Assembly: GCF_036370855.1 (NCBI RefSeq)
Contig: NC_088117.1
Location: forward strand, 9,548,001 to 9,612,000
DNA: 64,000 bases
Reading direction: 5' to 3'
Origin: Dromaius novaehollandiae
Taxonomy: Eukaryota; Chordata; Aves; Casuariiformes; Dromaiidae
In this document: positions 51,701-60,965 of the stretch, piece after piece
Position numbering within the stretch: position 1 is the first letter of the stretch
Layout: every line of letters begins with the position of its first letter
Position numbers and translations under genes: made by a program
The notes under the pieces: generated by a model
Told to the model about the DNA's origin: nothing
What the model saw: only the letters and a program-made list of their open reading frames with translations
The model's database searches: none

Positions 51701-53857
51701 TTTCAAATAACTTTATTTTCCTTCTTTTCGACCATCAATTACTAGGTTTGTTTTTCTTTCCATAAGATGGAGGAGCCAGGAGACTGATCCTGCTCAATGC
51801 TGTATAATTTAGTATTATGTATGCTAGCTTTATGAGGTGGGAGTCAGATAAAACATAGTATTTGAACACTAACCATTTATTAGCTCTAAGGAATAGATTT
51901 ATGACTTGACAACCAGACAATAACTCCATGTTCTGATCAGCCAAAGAGGTCTACTTTGACTTCAAAACACAGAGTAACATACTCTTTCACAAATAATTTT
52001 GTTTACTGATGTGACTAGATTTTAATAATAAACTTGATATATATGTAAATTTATTTTAATCTAATTTCATCAACAGAGCCCTCCTAAAATTGAGACTTTG
52101 TAGATTGTTCTGTGTCTGATTTATAGATTTCTGCATCCTATTCCCAGATTGATTTCAAGGCTATAATTCTATCAGGGTTTTTTCCTGATGTCAGAAACAC
52201 TACCTCTGCAGATAGTGTTTTATAACTAGCATCACAACTGAAACTGAATTACTGCCCTGCTATCCTATGCTGCAATATGTCCTGTTGTTTATAATCACCC
52301 TCTCTTCCTTATATACCTACTACTTCAGTTTCAAGGAAAATATTAGCTCCAAAATCAATCAAGTAGCATGATGTCTATTTTTGTCCCTTACTTCAACCCC
52401 TGTATAAAACAGTAAGGGCCAAATTCTTAAGGCAAATTTGAATGTGTAGAGCCTTTTAAAGAGAACAGAAGCTGAGCAAATGGATGAGTGCAAAATTTCT
52501 ACACACAGGACTTTATAACCAGTTGTTCCTCCTCGCTTGCTAAGGTCTCAATTCCGTAAAGGAGCACACTGCAGGCAAATGAGTATTCGCACAGATCTCA
52601 CGTATTCACATATGTGTTTAGGGACTCAGGACCTACTTTATAAATGCTTAAGAGGAATATTCCACGGGAAATGATCTTTAACTGAATCTAGCATAAGCTT
52701 CAGAATCTTTCTCCCTTCTTCATGAAATGGATTTCTGTTTAAGATGTATTTTGTATTATTTTTAATAAATAACACCACTGCTGTTTTCATATACTTACCT
52801 TTCCAAGCCTTGATGGCATGACTGCTAGCTCCCTCCCTTTTCTTTCTCCTTTTATCTCTCTCCAACTCAGTCTGACCCTCTCAATTCTTTCCACTGTACC
52901 TTGTACGGGGTGGGGAGGTTGAAGGCAGCCACAGGGAGGACACGGGAAGAGTAGTTTTGCCAGCTTAAACTTCTATGTCATTAATACACCTTTTCCAGTA
53001 CTGGTTCTCAGATAAGAATAAGCCGCTTGGAAGCATAAAGGCTACAGATTTCCAGCATGTGCCTTTGGGGCAGCCGCTGCGTCGGCCAGTGGCATGGACT
53101 GAACCAGGAACTTCTGGAGGGGAAGGGAAAAGGCCTCTCATCTTTGACAAGCAGACCAGCATTTCAAACCCTCAGCACCTCGGGACCAGCTGAGAAGAGT
53201 AACCCCATTTATTTGCCTGGCAGTCATAACAGTTCTCTTTTGATGCTCATTTCTCCTATATTACATTTCTGAATGCTTCATTATAGCTCAAATAAAATAT
53301 AATTCATATGTTGTTTTTAATTATTTCACAAAACCCAAAAGTCTCATAATGAGCTCCTTGCAATACTAATAAATTCCGTGATGCTATGCCAATCCTGAAC
53401 CAAGAAGATGTAGATCCCCTCCTGCTGCAAATAAAATATACCTTATGATATAATCCAACCTTTAATCCACTTCTTACGGTTTGCCTTTAGAGGCAACTCA
53501 AACAAATAACCAGGGAAACAAACCTTTAGTCTTTCCCACAGTCTGGCTATCTGGAGGATTTGTAAGGCCAATGCTCTATTTCCTACTCCCTGGGAATGAG
53601 ACCCCTTTTCTAGCTCTGGAAGGAACTGCCCATACAATGTCAGTAAAGCTCTGTATCTTTCCATAGTCTTATTTTTCATATATGTAATGTCATAATTGCT
53701 AAATGTATATCTCACCTGTTTGGAGTAATTCTTGCTTTTTGCAGCTGTTCTCCCTGCTCTAAGTCTCTTGGGAAGCCACAAAGCACCCAACCCTTCGTCA
53801 CGCAGTCTAGTGTGTTCAGACGTTCTGCCAGGATCTTCACAACAAGGTGGTCTGGCA
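24561..53857 (-). CDS. AK8: AK8, adenylate kinase 8, C-terminal part (last three coding exons)
   Basis: AK8 is a two-domain adenylate kinase (AMP + ATP to 2 ADP) linked in vertebrates to motile cilia and sperm. Exons at 53857-53716, 27499-27419 and 24795-24561 join in matching phases to 458 nt, about 152 residues: the second half of kinase domain 2 up to the stop. Visible motifs are KGWVLCGFPRDLEQ (equivalent of the classical DGFPR segment, with Cys at the usual Asp position), RVFFFSLSYESVMQRL, the LID signature RRIDPVTGERYH, and a C-terminal helix ending FEFIESCIIKPLPRRF. The order and phase match the mammalian protein. The P-loops and the first kinase domain must lie to the right of the window. 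The gene converges on GTF3C4, as in other vertebrates. Confidence 0.95.
24796..27418 (-). other. AK8: AK8 last intron
   Basis: This is 2.6 kb from donor GTTAGC to acceptor TCTCTAG. It holds a short telomere-like stretch at 25191-25210 and otherwise nothing recognised. Confidence 0.85.
25191..25210. repeat. Short telomere-like CCCTAA stretch
   Basis: The sequence AACCCTAACCTTAACCCTTA holds about three degenerate CCCTAA units. It is too short to call an interstitial telomere with confidence. Confidence 0.3.
27419..27499 (-). CDS. AK8: AK8 penultimate coding exon (LID motif)
   Basis: This exon has 81 nt, acceptor TCCATAG and donor GTTAGC. It encodes VFFFSLSYESVMQRLSQRRI then DPVTGE plus a split Arg. 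RRIDPVTGE-R-YH is the adenylate kinase LID signature that closes over ATP; its Arg residues are catalytic in the family. Confidence 0.95.
29922..29990 (+). repeat. Decayed amniote repeat fragment
   Basis: The words GGGGGCTTACTCATGGGAGTAAAG and GCCTATTTACACATCC follow an ancient repeat known from turtles, crocodilians and birds (TACTCATGTGAGTAAAG-type). It is diverged and the call is from memory. Confidence 0.25.
32591..32654 (+). repeat. Polypurine (GA-rich) tract
   Basis: About 64 bases are almost purely A and G, with AGAGAGAGAG at its centre. This is simple sequence in the AK8 intron. Confidence 0.7.
33780..33895 (+). repeat. MIR/CORE-SINE 3' part
   Basis: The sequence follows the MIR tail in order: AATGGATGAAATGATCCCTA, TCTCTTATCTATAG, TGAGAGGCTTAATTCACTAA, then the TTTGAAGTTCTGGGATATC region and a GATGAAAGATGCT word. 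This is the clearest ancient SINE in the window. Confidence 0.5.
35380..36340. promoter_or_regulatory. Candidate enhancer-type conserved non-coding element A (AK8 intron)
   Basis: Nearly 1 kb is dense in homeodomain cores (TTAATATTAATG, TAGTATTAATTAAGAG, AGAATTAATATTTATG, AAGAATTAATTTACA, AAGGAATTAATGAGCG, TGATTAAATTATAATG, GGCTAATTG), with a GGATTA OTX-type core at 36223-36228. These mix with GC-balanced unique sequence and no simple repeats. This is the strongest enhancer-like block here. A flanking block at 36700-36930 has similar character. Confidence 0.45.
37257..37345 (-). repeat. MIR/CORE-SINE tail, reverse orientation
   Basis: TTTCAAAGTGCTGTACAAATG is the reverse-oriented tail of the SINE (CAAAGCGCTTTACAAA-type). 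It is followed by weak similarity, including CCCCATCTTACAGC near 37480, that may extend the element to about 37510. Confidence 0.4.
38283..38345 (+). repeat. Diverged MIR fragment
   Basis: TCTGAAATAAGGGATAATAA and CACCAGTTACACAGCAGG follow the MIR stretch (CATCTGTAAAATGGGGATAATAATACC...). It is short and old. Confidence 0.35.
39060..39360. promoter_or_regulatory. Candidate conserved non-coding block (AK8 intron)
   Basis: This complex unique sequence contains an octamer ATGCAAAT at 39122-39129, a GATTGG CCAAT-type word, ATTATC and TGATAATG words. No coding sense or simple repeat was seen. It is a weaker candidate than element A. Confidence 0.25.
40785..40855 (-). repeat. Diverged MIR fragment, reverse orientation
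   Basis: TGCATTTTACAGCTGAGTTT and GGGAGCAGCAGAGATAGCAA follow the reverse MIR stretch (CATTTTACAGATGAGGAAACTGAGGCACAGAGAGG). Confidence 0.35.
41268..41385 (+). repeat. MIR/CORE-SINE 5' part with tRNA-like box B
   Basis: TGTGTGGGTTAGCGATTACA, then GGGTTTAAATTCCAGCAC (box B-like), then GTGCTGTGTTTCCTGAACAA and GCTTTTTAGG reproduce the order of a MIR: tRNA-like head, box B, CTGTGTGACCTTGGGCAAG. Because the head is tRNA-like it could be mistaken for a tRNA gene, but there is no cloverleaf or anticodon loop. Confidence 0.45.
42925..43265. promoter_or_regulatory. Candidate enhancer-type conserved non-coding element B (AK8 intron)
   Basis: Homeodomain cores (CGTTAATTAATAAAC, CTCAATTAACTTAATG, CATAATTGGG, GGTAATTAGACA, GGCTAATTATTG) and a perfect octamer ATGCAAAT at 43078-43085 lie in about 340 bp of complex sequence. 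The minus strand is open for 118 codons through the block, but the peptide resembles no family and lacks flanking splice logic. Confidence 0.4.
48660..48930. promoter_or_regulatory. Candidate conserved non-coding block (AK8 intron)
   Basis: GCGATAATAAATGG, CCAATTATCGTTAG and TTATTGATTAAGCC words lie in otherwise complex sequence, next to a GC-richer stretch at 48590-48670. The evidence is composition only. Confidence 0.25.
49435..49700. promoter_or_regulatory. Candidate enhancer-type conserved non-coding element C (AK8 intron)
   Basis: Words include CTCAATTAATGAGG, GTAATGGAGTTATTAACC, CCATTAATAGGC and TTATTATCCCTAATCC (an OTX-type TAATCC at its end), in complex sequence without repeats. The look is the same as elements A and B. 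Confidence 0.35.
52500..52640. repeat. Decayed amniote repeat fragment
   Basis: CTCAATTCCGTAAAGGAGCA, CACGTATTCACATATGTG and TTTAGGGACTCAGGACCTAC resemble an ancient amniote repeat that carries GCACATGTGCTTAA-like words and ends near TGCTGGATCAGGGCC. The call is made from memory. Confidence 0.25.
53716..53857 (-). CDS. AK8: AK8 third-last coding exon (GWVLxGFPRD segment)
   Basis: This exon has 142 nt: acceptor TTTACAG, two bases completing a codon (GTG Val expected), 46 codons, then two bases of Arg before donor GTGAGA. It encodes PDHLVVKILAERLNTLDCVT, then KGWVLCGFPRDLEQ and GEQLQKARITPN. The sequence aligns with mammalian AK8 domain 2. The next upstream exon (with the second P-loop) was searched for up to 64000 and not found. 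Confidence 0.94.
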
Positions 53858-56764
53858 CTGTAAAGGATTAAAAAGACATTTATTTTGTATGCAGTGTCTG
53901 CAATTAAGCAAGAAATACACTACTCTTTCTGGTTAGACTGCTACACGAACTAAAATACAAAAAGATATTTATGTTTATGTTTGATACACTTTTGGAGATC
54001 AGAGTTATTGTTGACTTTGTTGACTGATATCATGGAAACCTCATCAGAAGCCATAGGACTACAGCAAAATAGTTGGTGAAAACTGATGCCTACATAATTT
54101 TACAATGTACTTTTTCTCTCAACCACACTAGGCTGATGTAACAATGAACTGTGTGATACAATCTTATAAAAATGCAAAAATAATGACCGGAGTTGTATAG
54201 AAGAAACCCTAAAACAGAAGAACAAAGAATATGTAGCATACTGTATTTAACTTAGCAGACGATAATGGTTCTGCCACAGCAGGCTGGATGTGATACTTCA
54301 CTGATTTGCCCAAAGGCTTGAAGCTTTTATAACTGAAACTAAATTTTGAAAATGTATTTCAACTGCTGTAATTACTGCATTGATGACTCCCTAATTTTAG
54401 AGATAAAAGTTCTCTCTCCTCTATTACTATTTATCTTTAGTGCAAGAAAGAAACATCAGCCAGACTCTGACTGGGCTTAGAATTACTATGCAGCTTTTTA
54501 ATTTTATTTAATGAGATACACTGGTAAAGAGGTATCCAGCATATTTTCACTATAGCCTTCATAAAGTAAAATATTTCAATTAAGATGCTTAACTGTCTTC
54601 ATTGTTTTCTTTTTCCCTTTTTTTTTGGTTTTTTTTTTGTTGTTGTTGTTTTACAGAAGAATTAAATGATCAGGTCCAACAAGAGTGTCTGTCAATTTTC
54701 AAAGGCCTCTCGCAGTGTTTTGGATTTAGTGTTAAATTACCACCAAAAAAAAGTCAGCAAAAACACTTCAAGCTACTTCCTGGAGAAGCAGCCCAAACAA
54801 TTTTCAGGAAGCAATGAGAGTCCTTTCTCTTTATTTGTACAGTATGTCTAATACACTGTTGCCTCTACTGGAAACAAGCAATAAAATTCACTACATAAAT
54901 CCATATCGTGCAATGTTGATGTTTTGATACTCATCCTGCCATTGCATCTGCATACAAAAATACAAGAATTCCTTGCAGAAGAGTGTATGAGTCAGATTTC
55001 TAACAACGCAATTTGCTTTAGGAATAGCTGACAGGTATGTGCCTGTATTTTAGTAGATGTGCGCTGTCAATATTACTGACGGCACACGTTTATAGTCTGG
55101 GATACAGGCAGGTTTTAAACACCTATAATAGAATCCATTTGCTTCCTGAAATTTAACATTTCCTAAAAACTTATACCTCTATCATGAAATTCATTACTTC
55201 TCCTTTAAATAATCAAATTACTGAGTTTACAGAATTGCACTCAGGATTCAATGTACCAGCAAAAAGGGAGGAAAACCACAGGGAATTAATTAGAAAACAG
55301 ATTAGTGTATTAATTGAGGATATCTACTTCACATTATAAAAAAACAAGTTAAGCAGAGTACTATCTCCAGCTGCTAAAAGAAAAGGGGAATGGAATACAA
55401 TCATTACCAGTTACTTGACAGAGTGCAAAATGACAGTGCAAAACTAGGTATTCCTTTCAAAATGAGATTTGTAAAATTAACTACACAATATTGGCGCAGA
55501 AAGCAAAAATGTTATTAGACAGATGATACCTGTCTATCTAAGACCTCAGCTCCAGGCAGGCATACAGGGGATAGCAGGATAATATCAGTGCTCTTTGCAA
55601 GTAAATTCTTCTCTCTACCCTCCAAGTTACATGAACTAATATAAAACCAAGAAGTTCCAGCAGCAAAAAAAGGAAAAACGATACCCAATCTTCTCCTTCC
55701 CAAAAATGTATTATATACAAAGATTGATGGAATTTTCCTGGTACTTCTGAATTTCTGGCTGCAGCAAACTCCCAGTCTCGATGCCTGTCATTTTATCATG
55801 ATTCCTACTGGAATCATTAACATGGATTTACTAAGAGGCCAAATCTGTATGATTTTTTTGAAACATTTTCAGAATGCTTAAAGGCAACTTCGCAAGGGGG
55901 TTGAATGAGACCTACAAACCCTTGACCAGAACCCCATTAAAGTAGAATGCTGCTGCCAGAGCTGACAGGAGGCATTTCTCACCCCTGTAAGATGAACAGA
56001 GCATCAGGGCAGAGGCTGAAAACCCCAGGAATGGCACAGAGAAATAGGTGGGTATGTTGTGCTGCTGGGCTTCTAGCAGATCTTAGAAGTCTCTCCAGTT
56101 TCGGGGCCCAAATTGTTTCGATCCTACATAGGAGAAGGAGAAACCCTAACTCCTAGAAGAAAATTCAAAAGCAATTTTGACGAGAAGCAGGAACCATCTC
56201 TTCTACCTGATCACATCCCATAGGTCTCCTGTGAAGACTAGTATCGAATTCCTATACTTTGGTGCCTCTTTTTGAACAAGACTGAAGCAACCACAAGAGG
56301 AAAAACATTGCAACAGGATGAAGTAACAATTAACTAATGGTTCATCTAATAGTATGCCAGGTATTTCTTGAGTAATCCTAGGTATATGTGGCAACCCTGA
56401 AATGTTTATAATTTCAATGACAACTGATGAGAAAATATCAGCAATGCACTTTAGATTGTACGCTCTCGTACGCATATACATCACTGAATAATATAGATGC
56501 TTACATATTTTCTGTGTCTCCCTCTAAAGCTTGATGGTGAAAAATAAAACATAAACAAGTCAGACAGCAAGCTCTGCTCTCCTCTTGATTAGCAAACATA
56601 CCTATCACTTCAACACAATAGGGGAACAGAGCTTGTTGGCTGTTCCATGGCATTACAAAGTACATCAGCTGCCCTTGAACAGGAACAGTCACACTTAAAA
56701 CAGCTGCATTACAGCTGTAAAACATCTTCCACAGACCAGCGGAAAAAAAGGGGGGAAAAAGGAA

Positions 56765-56965
56765 GAATGAAATCAGTATTATTCTTATTTTCCTGATGCA
56801 CAAACTGAGTGGGTAAGGAAGAACTCTGCAGTATGGTATTCCTTTTCACTCATGAATGCAGGGGAAATTAATAACCTGTAACTGGAGTGGCACACAGTCT
56901 CCAAGTAACTAGCCATAGGTCTCCCGGCCTCAAGCACATGACCCAGCGGGCTATCTAGCAAAGTA
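56765..56965 (-). repeat. MIR/CORE-SINE, reverse orientation
   Basis: ATTTTCCTGATGCACAAACT GAG, AAGTAACTAGCCATAGGTCT and CGGCCTCAAGCACATGACCC follow the reverse MIR (TTTTACAGATGAGGAAACTGAGG ... CAAGGTCACACAGC ... GAGTCAGGAG). Confidence 0.4.
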
Positions 56966-58674
56966 AAATTTAGAGCTTTTCTGACGAGACAGTCAATCTA
57001 CATGTTTTAAGTAGATTATGAAGCACAAGAGCTTTGAATAATCAATTCCTTTTCAACATAAGCTTGTGTGAGTTTCCAGCTCTGTCTCTGAAAGTTGGGG
57101 GAATGAGACTCTAGAGAGATTTTACTTTATCGTTAGAGAAGTCCAGAGATAAGTTTCTTGTAAAAATTACAATTTGCTAGCAAAGAGAGATATCCTATTA
57201 GGTAATGTGGGAGCACATCTCTATTAAGGAGAGAAATGAAGGTAGAGGAGTAAAATTCACCCCACGGAAGCAATGCTGCAGAGTGGCTGAGCTACAGCGA
57301 TACCCTATGCTGCAAGACCATATGTAGCTGTGGGCTAAGGTCATGGGGAACCTCAGAGATGGCAGAACTGGGCCACAACTAGCTCCATACAGAAATGTAA
57401 TTCATTCACGCATATGTTCTTGCTTGATGTCAATACCACACACCATATCTCCCTTTCCCACAGCCTGTTTGGACCATTTCAAAGGTCTGGATTACACAGC
57501 TGAATTAGTAGATGTGGACCTAAGAAGTGATCTAATCCTTTCAAGGGTCAGATCAGACAGGGCACAGGGAACAGACGCTTAAAGTGCAGCTATTCACACT
57601 GGAACTGCTGTGCGGAAAACTAGAGATCTTCTGTCTCCAGGACTGTCAATCACCACTTCCAGTAGGTCCATTTAAAAAATAGTTTTACTTCCCAGAGCTT
57701 CAAAATTTTTCACAAGTAAAAGGTACTTCTCATGAAAAGCACTTTCGCATGAATCTCAGAGGAGCATGGCCTATTAGCTCTTACCCAACCCACAGATTTG
57801 CAGGACTAATAGAGGACCATAACAGGCAATCAGCTGACAAAATCATACCATCTGCTCAAGACAAAAGTAACAGAACATTAAAGGCAGAGTCTGAAAGGCA
57901 AAAACGCTGCTGGAGATTACAAGGCACTACTCTCCAATAGCTCCAATGCAGTCAGTGCTCCAAGCTATACAATTATCATATTTAAATTGATTCCTCCTCC
58001 ATATATTTCCCTTTAAAACAGACTTTTCAAAGATATTGACTCACTTCTCCAAACCTATAAATCCTTGGTTCTAAGCGCAGCACAAATGCGCTGGCAGACA
58101 TAAATTGTCAGTTTTGTGCTGCAAAAAGTTTAAGGTCCTTTTGACAATATTGTCCATTTACCCTTTATCCTTCTCTTGGAGATATTTTTTCAGTTAGGCC
58201 TGAAGACTTGCACTGCTAATTCAGATGCCTGAGGCTTGATTCCAGTACTTGACAGTTAACATCTTGCCCTAAGTATAAGCTACCGCCAAAGGCTACTTTG
58301 TCCTGTCAACTCTAAATTTAGCAAAGTGTGAGATTTGAATATCTCATTGCGCTATAAATTCCGGATTATTCACAACGGGTCATTTTATCTGAGTCTTTCA
58401 GAGAAATACTCTGTTTCCTTGCTCACCTTAAGGTCCTCAGGGATTGCACCAATTTGCTTCTAATGTGAGAGAATGATCCAACAGTGATTGACCGTGATGT
58501 AGTTTGACCAATATCGTGGTTTAATCCTGCCAACACAGCAGATTTGTGATAATGGAACCTTTTTTTTTTTTCATTTCACAGCACACAGCCAGTTTTGTCT
58601 ACTGTAAATAATAAAAATAATCCCAATGTGGCTTCAACGCAAATGATAGAAGGGAAAAAGAGTAATTTTTGCCC

Positions 58675-59045
58675 AGGTGCAGCAAGGCGAAGGAGAGCGC
58701 TGCCTCCTCGCCGCGGGCTCCGGGGGTGCCGTGGGGGGGTGCCGGCGGGGGGGGGGGGGTGCCCCGCTGCCGCCAGCTCGCCCTGCGCCCTGCCCGCCGC
58801 CGCCCGCCAGCGCCGCGCCGCGCCGCCCGCGTTGGTTGTTCTCTACCGCCACCTGCCGGGCGCGGCGGGCGCCGCGGGCAGCGCGGGGCGGCGGCCGCCT
58901 CCGCGGCGCTGGCGCATTCCCCGCGCGGAGCTCGCGGATCGCCCGCGGGAGCCGCCCGCGGAGCCTGCGCGGGGGAGGCCTTGGTCTCCCTTAACTGCAG
59001 GTGCCCGCTGCTGCTGCCACGAAACCCCTCGGAACATCGCTGCTT
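58675..59045. promoter_or_regulatory. Isolated CpG island inside AK8 intron
   Basis: An abrupt block of about 370 bp of very high GC and dense CpG (repeated GCCGCGC words and a 13-base G run at 58747-58759) sits in AT-rich intron. Open frames cross it on both strands, but this is expected of stop-poor GC-rich DNA and no peptide is recognisable. It could be an alternative or non-coding RNA promoter, or an orphan CpG island of an enhancer. Confidence 0.7.
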
Positions 59046-59749
59046 GCTCATTTTGGAGCTAATGTGAAGGCTGGAAATAGACAAAACAACAATACTGATG
59101 TGGCGTTTGCGAAGTCCTGTAACACTTAGTAATTTTTTAGTAATTTCGTCAAATGAAATATGTATACAGAATTGTTACTACGCTCTCCACTCATACACAT
59201 TTTATATATAAACACTGCTGAGAATGACATCTTGAAAGAATTGGAATAACTGTTTTAACACAGTAAAATAAATAAAATATTTCATTTCTACATTTTTAGG
59301 TATTTTTCTGTCTTGGCATATATATATATACATTTAGGTTTGTTGTCATTTAAAATAGAAATTATCTGTATTAAAGAGGAAGCGATAACATTTTAAAGCA
59401 TGTACGATCCCAAATCATCAGTCAAACATACACGATAAATTAAGACTTTCAGAAAGGCACGTTAAAAGCGAGAGGTGCACATCATCCTTTCGCACAGCCT
59501 CCAAGCCAGTGGTTCAGGAATCTACGTCTGGACCACGCTTAGCGAGCGGTTATGCTGCCAGCCCCCCGCACTGCTTTACCTGTCAGTGGCATCTTCAGAT
59601 CTAGCAATGGAAATTCAGTCCAAACTGGGAACCCAACACAGAGACACAAAAGCCTTTTTTCCCTCAAAATATCCCCTGCAATGTTTTCAGGGTCTCTGTG
59701 TATTTGCCTAATGACAGCAGCTATCAGAGCACCATGGGCTGATTTAGCG

Positions 59750-59935
59750 GGCTGGCACCGGGGTCAGGAGCCACACGCCTGGGCTCACGCCCGGGCTCGC
59801 TCCCTGGCTCAGCACAGCTGCGGGGAGTCGGGTCGTGTGCCTCCGTTTACCCACCTGCTAGACAAAGATTACTCTGAATGACCCCACAGAGATGTTTCTA
59901 GCTTGAAAGTTCCTAAGATTAGGAAGAAAACAGAT
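59750..59935 (+). repeat. MIR/CORE-SINE, GC-rich head
   Basis: GGTCAGGAGCCACACGCCTG GG, TCGTGTGCCTCCGTTTACCC ACCTG, CCCCACAGAGATGTT and TTGAAAGTTCCTAAGATT follow the MIR body from the box B region to the tail. Confidence 0.45.
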
Positions 59936-60544
59936 TTTTACTATTTCATTCTACTCCTTTAGCTTCCGCAGAGATAGTACAGCTATGCACAAAACAGCAG
60001 CTCAGTTCTAGCCCAGCTAATCCACCATCGTCAGCCCTACCAACAAAGGTCCCTGTTTCCTCCTTATTTTTAAACTGGTTTAGCCCCACAGAAGAGTACA
60101 GGGTTTGTGACAGGACAGAATTTGCCTTACAAAAATGTTTTTTGCAGTAATAATATTCAAAAAGAATAGGCTTAGTCTGATACCAGGGGGAAAAAAAAAT
60201 CGTTGCTTTCTAAACTGCACACTGGTTTACCACGGGATGAGAAGCGAGGCCGTTAAAGGGTTTGCTGCCCCTTCTCAGCGATGCCTGGCGCCAGCACGCA
60301 CGCTAGCCCCATAGCAGCGGTGCCAGCTGTCCTGTCCCCCTTTGCCGTTCCCCCAGTACTCACCACCCACACGGAAGGGGCACTCAGCCCCGTAAACTGA
60401 ACAAATCAGTAAGGGGCCATCGATCCAGGACCACTCTGGCTCATTTTGCAGTCACGTAGAGAACAGTGAATGAATGCAATGGTTCAAAAATGTTACGCAC
60501 GCACAAGAGCAATCAGATGTTATGCTTGTCTTAAAAATACAGTC

Positions 60545-60620
60545 TGTTTCATACAGGGGCCTGATCCTGTATTGATGGCACCCAGTGACGTGGAGTTTAA
60601 ACTCCAAAGACCATAAAATG
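60545..60620 (+). repeat. Decayed amniote repeat fragment
   Basis: The fragment begins GGGGCCTGATCCTGTATTGA, a start typical of ancient sauropsid repeats (GGCCTGATCCTGCAA-type). The rest is too diverged to align by eye. Confidence 0.25.
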
Positions 60621-60844
60621 GAGGCTGCTAATATGCAACACATTTCCCCTTCCTGCTGTCTTATAAAACCTCATGTGATTTCTCCATCCCAAACTCCAAA
60701 AAGAGAAGCAAACAGAATCTTAGTCAGCAGTATTTTGCTCATGAGCTAGTGCTTTATCCAGCTAGGCTGCAAGAAGAGGAGCAAAAAAAGGAAATAACCC
60801 ATCCCTAAGTTTTTTCAAGAACAATAAGGATCCAAATAAATATA

Positions 60845-60965
60845 AAAGATTAATACTCTGCATTTATGTTGTGCTTTGCTGCTTAAAAGTCTCTGACAAT
60901 CATAGGGCCCGACCTTGCCAAGGGCTGAGATCCCAAACTTCACTCAACCCCCCGAGGGTTTTGTG
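60845..60965 (+). repeat. SINE-like tail followed by ancient amniote repeat
   Basis: TCTGCATTTATGTTGTGCTT resembles a SINE tail. It is followed by GGGCCCGACCTTGCCAAGGG CTGAGATCC, resembling the GGGCCCGATCCTGCAAAG...GCTGAGCACC repeat of turtles, crocodilians and birds. Confidence 0.3.

Larger units (their letters stand above)
27500..53715 (-). other. AK8: AK8 26 kb intron
   Basis: This large intron is bounded by donor GTGAGA (53715) and acceptor CCATAG (27500). No coding exon was recognised within it on either strand. Its content is old SINE relics, a purine tract and several enhancer-like blocks, listed separately. In 27500-29900, 30000-32580, 32660-33780, 33900-35380, 44000-48650 and 51000-52500 I saw nothing beyond short chance open frames. 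Confidence 0.85.

Noticed and set aside
58595..59084. Long frames on both strands across the CpG island
   Set aside because: Pro/Ala/Arg-rich translations on both strands are the signature of stop-poor GC-rich DNA, not of a protein.
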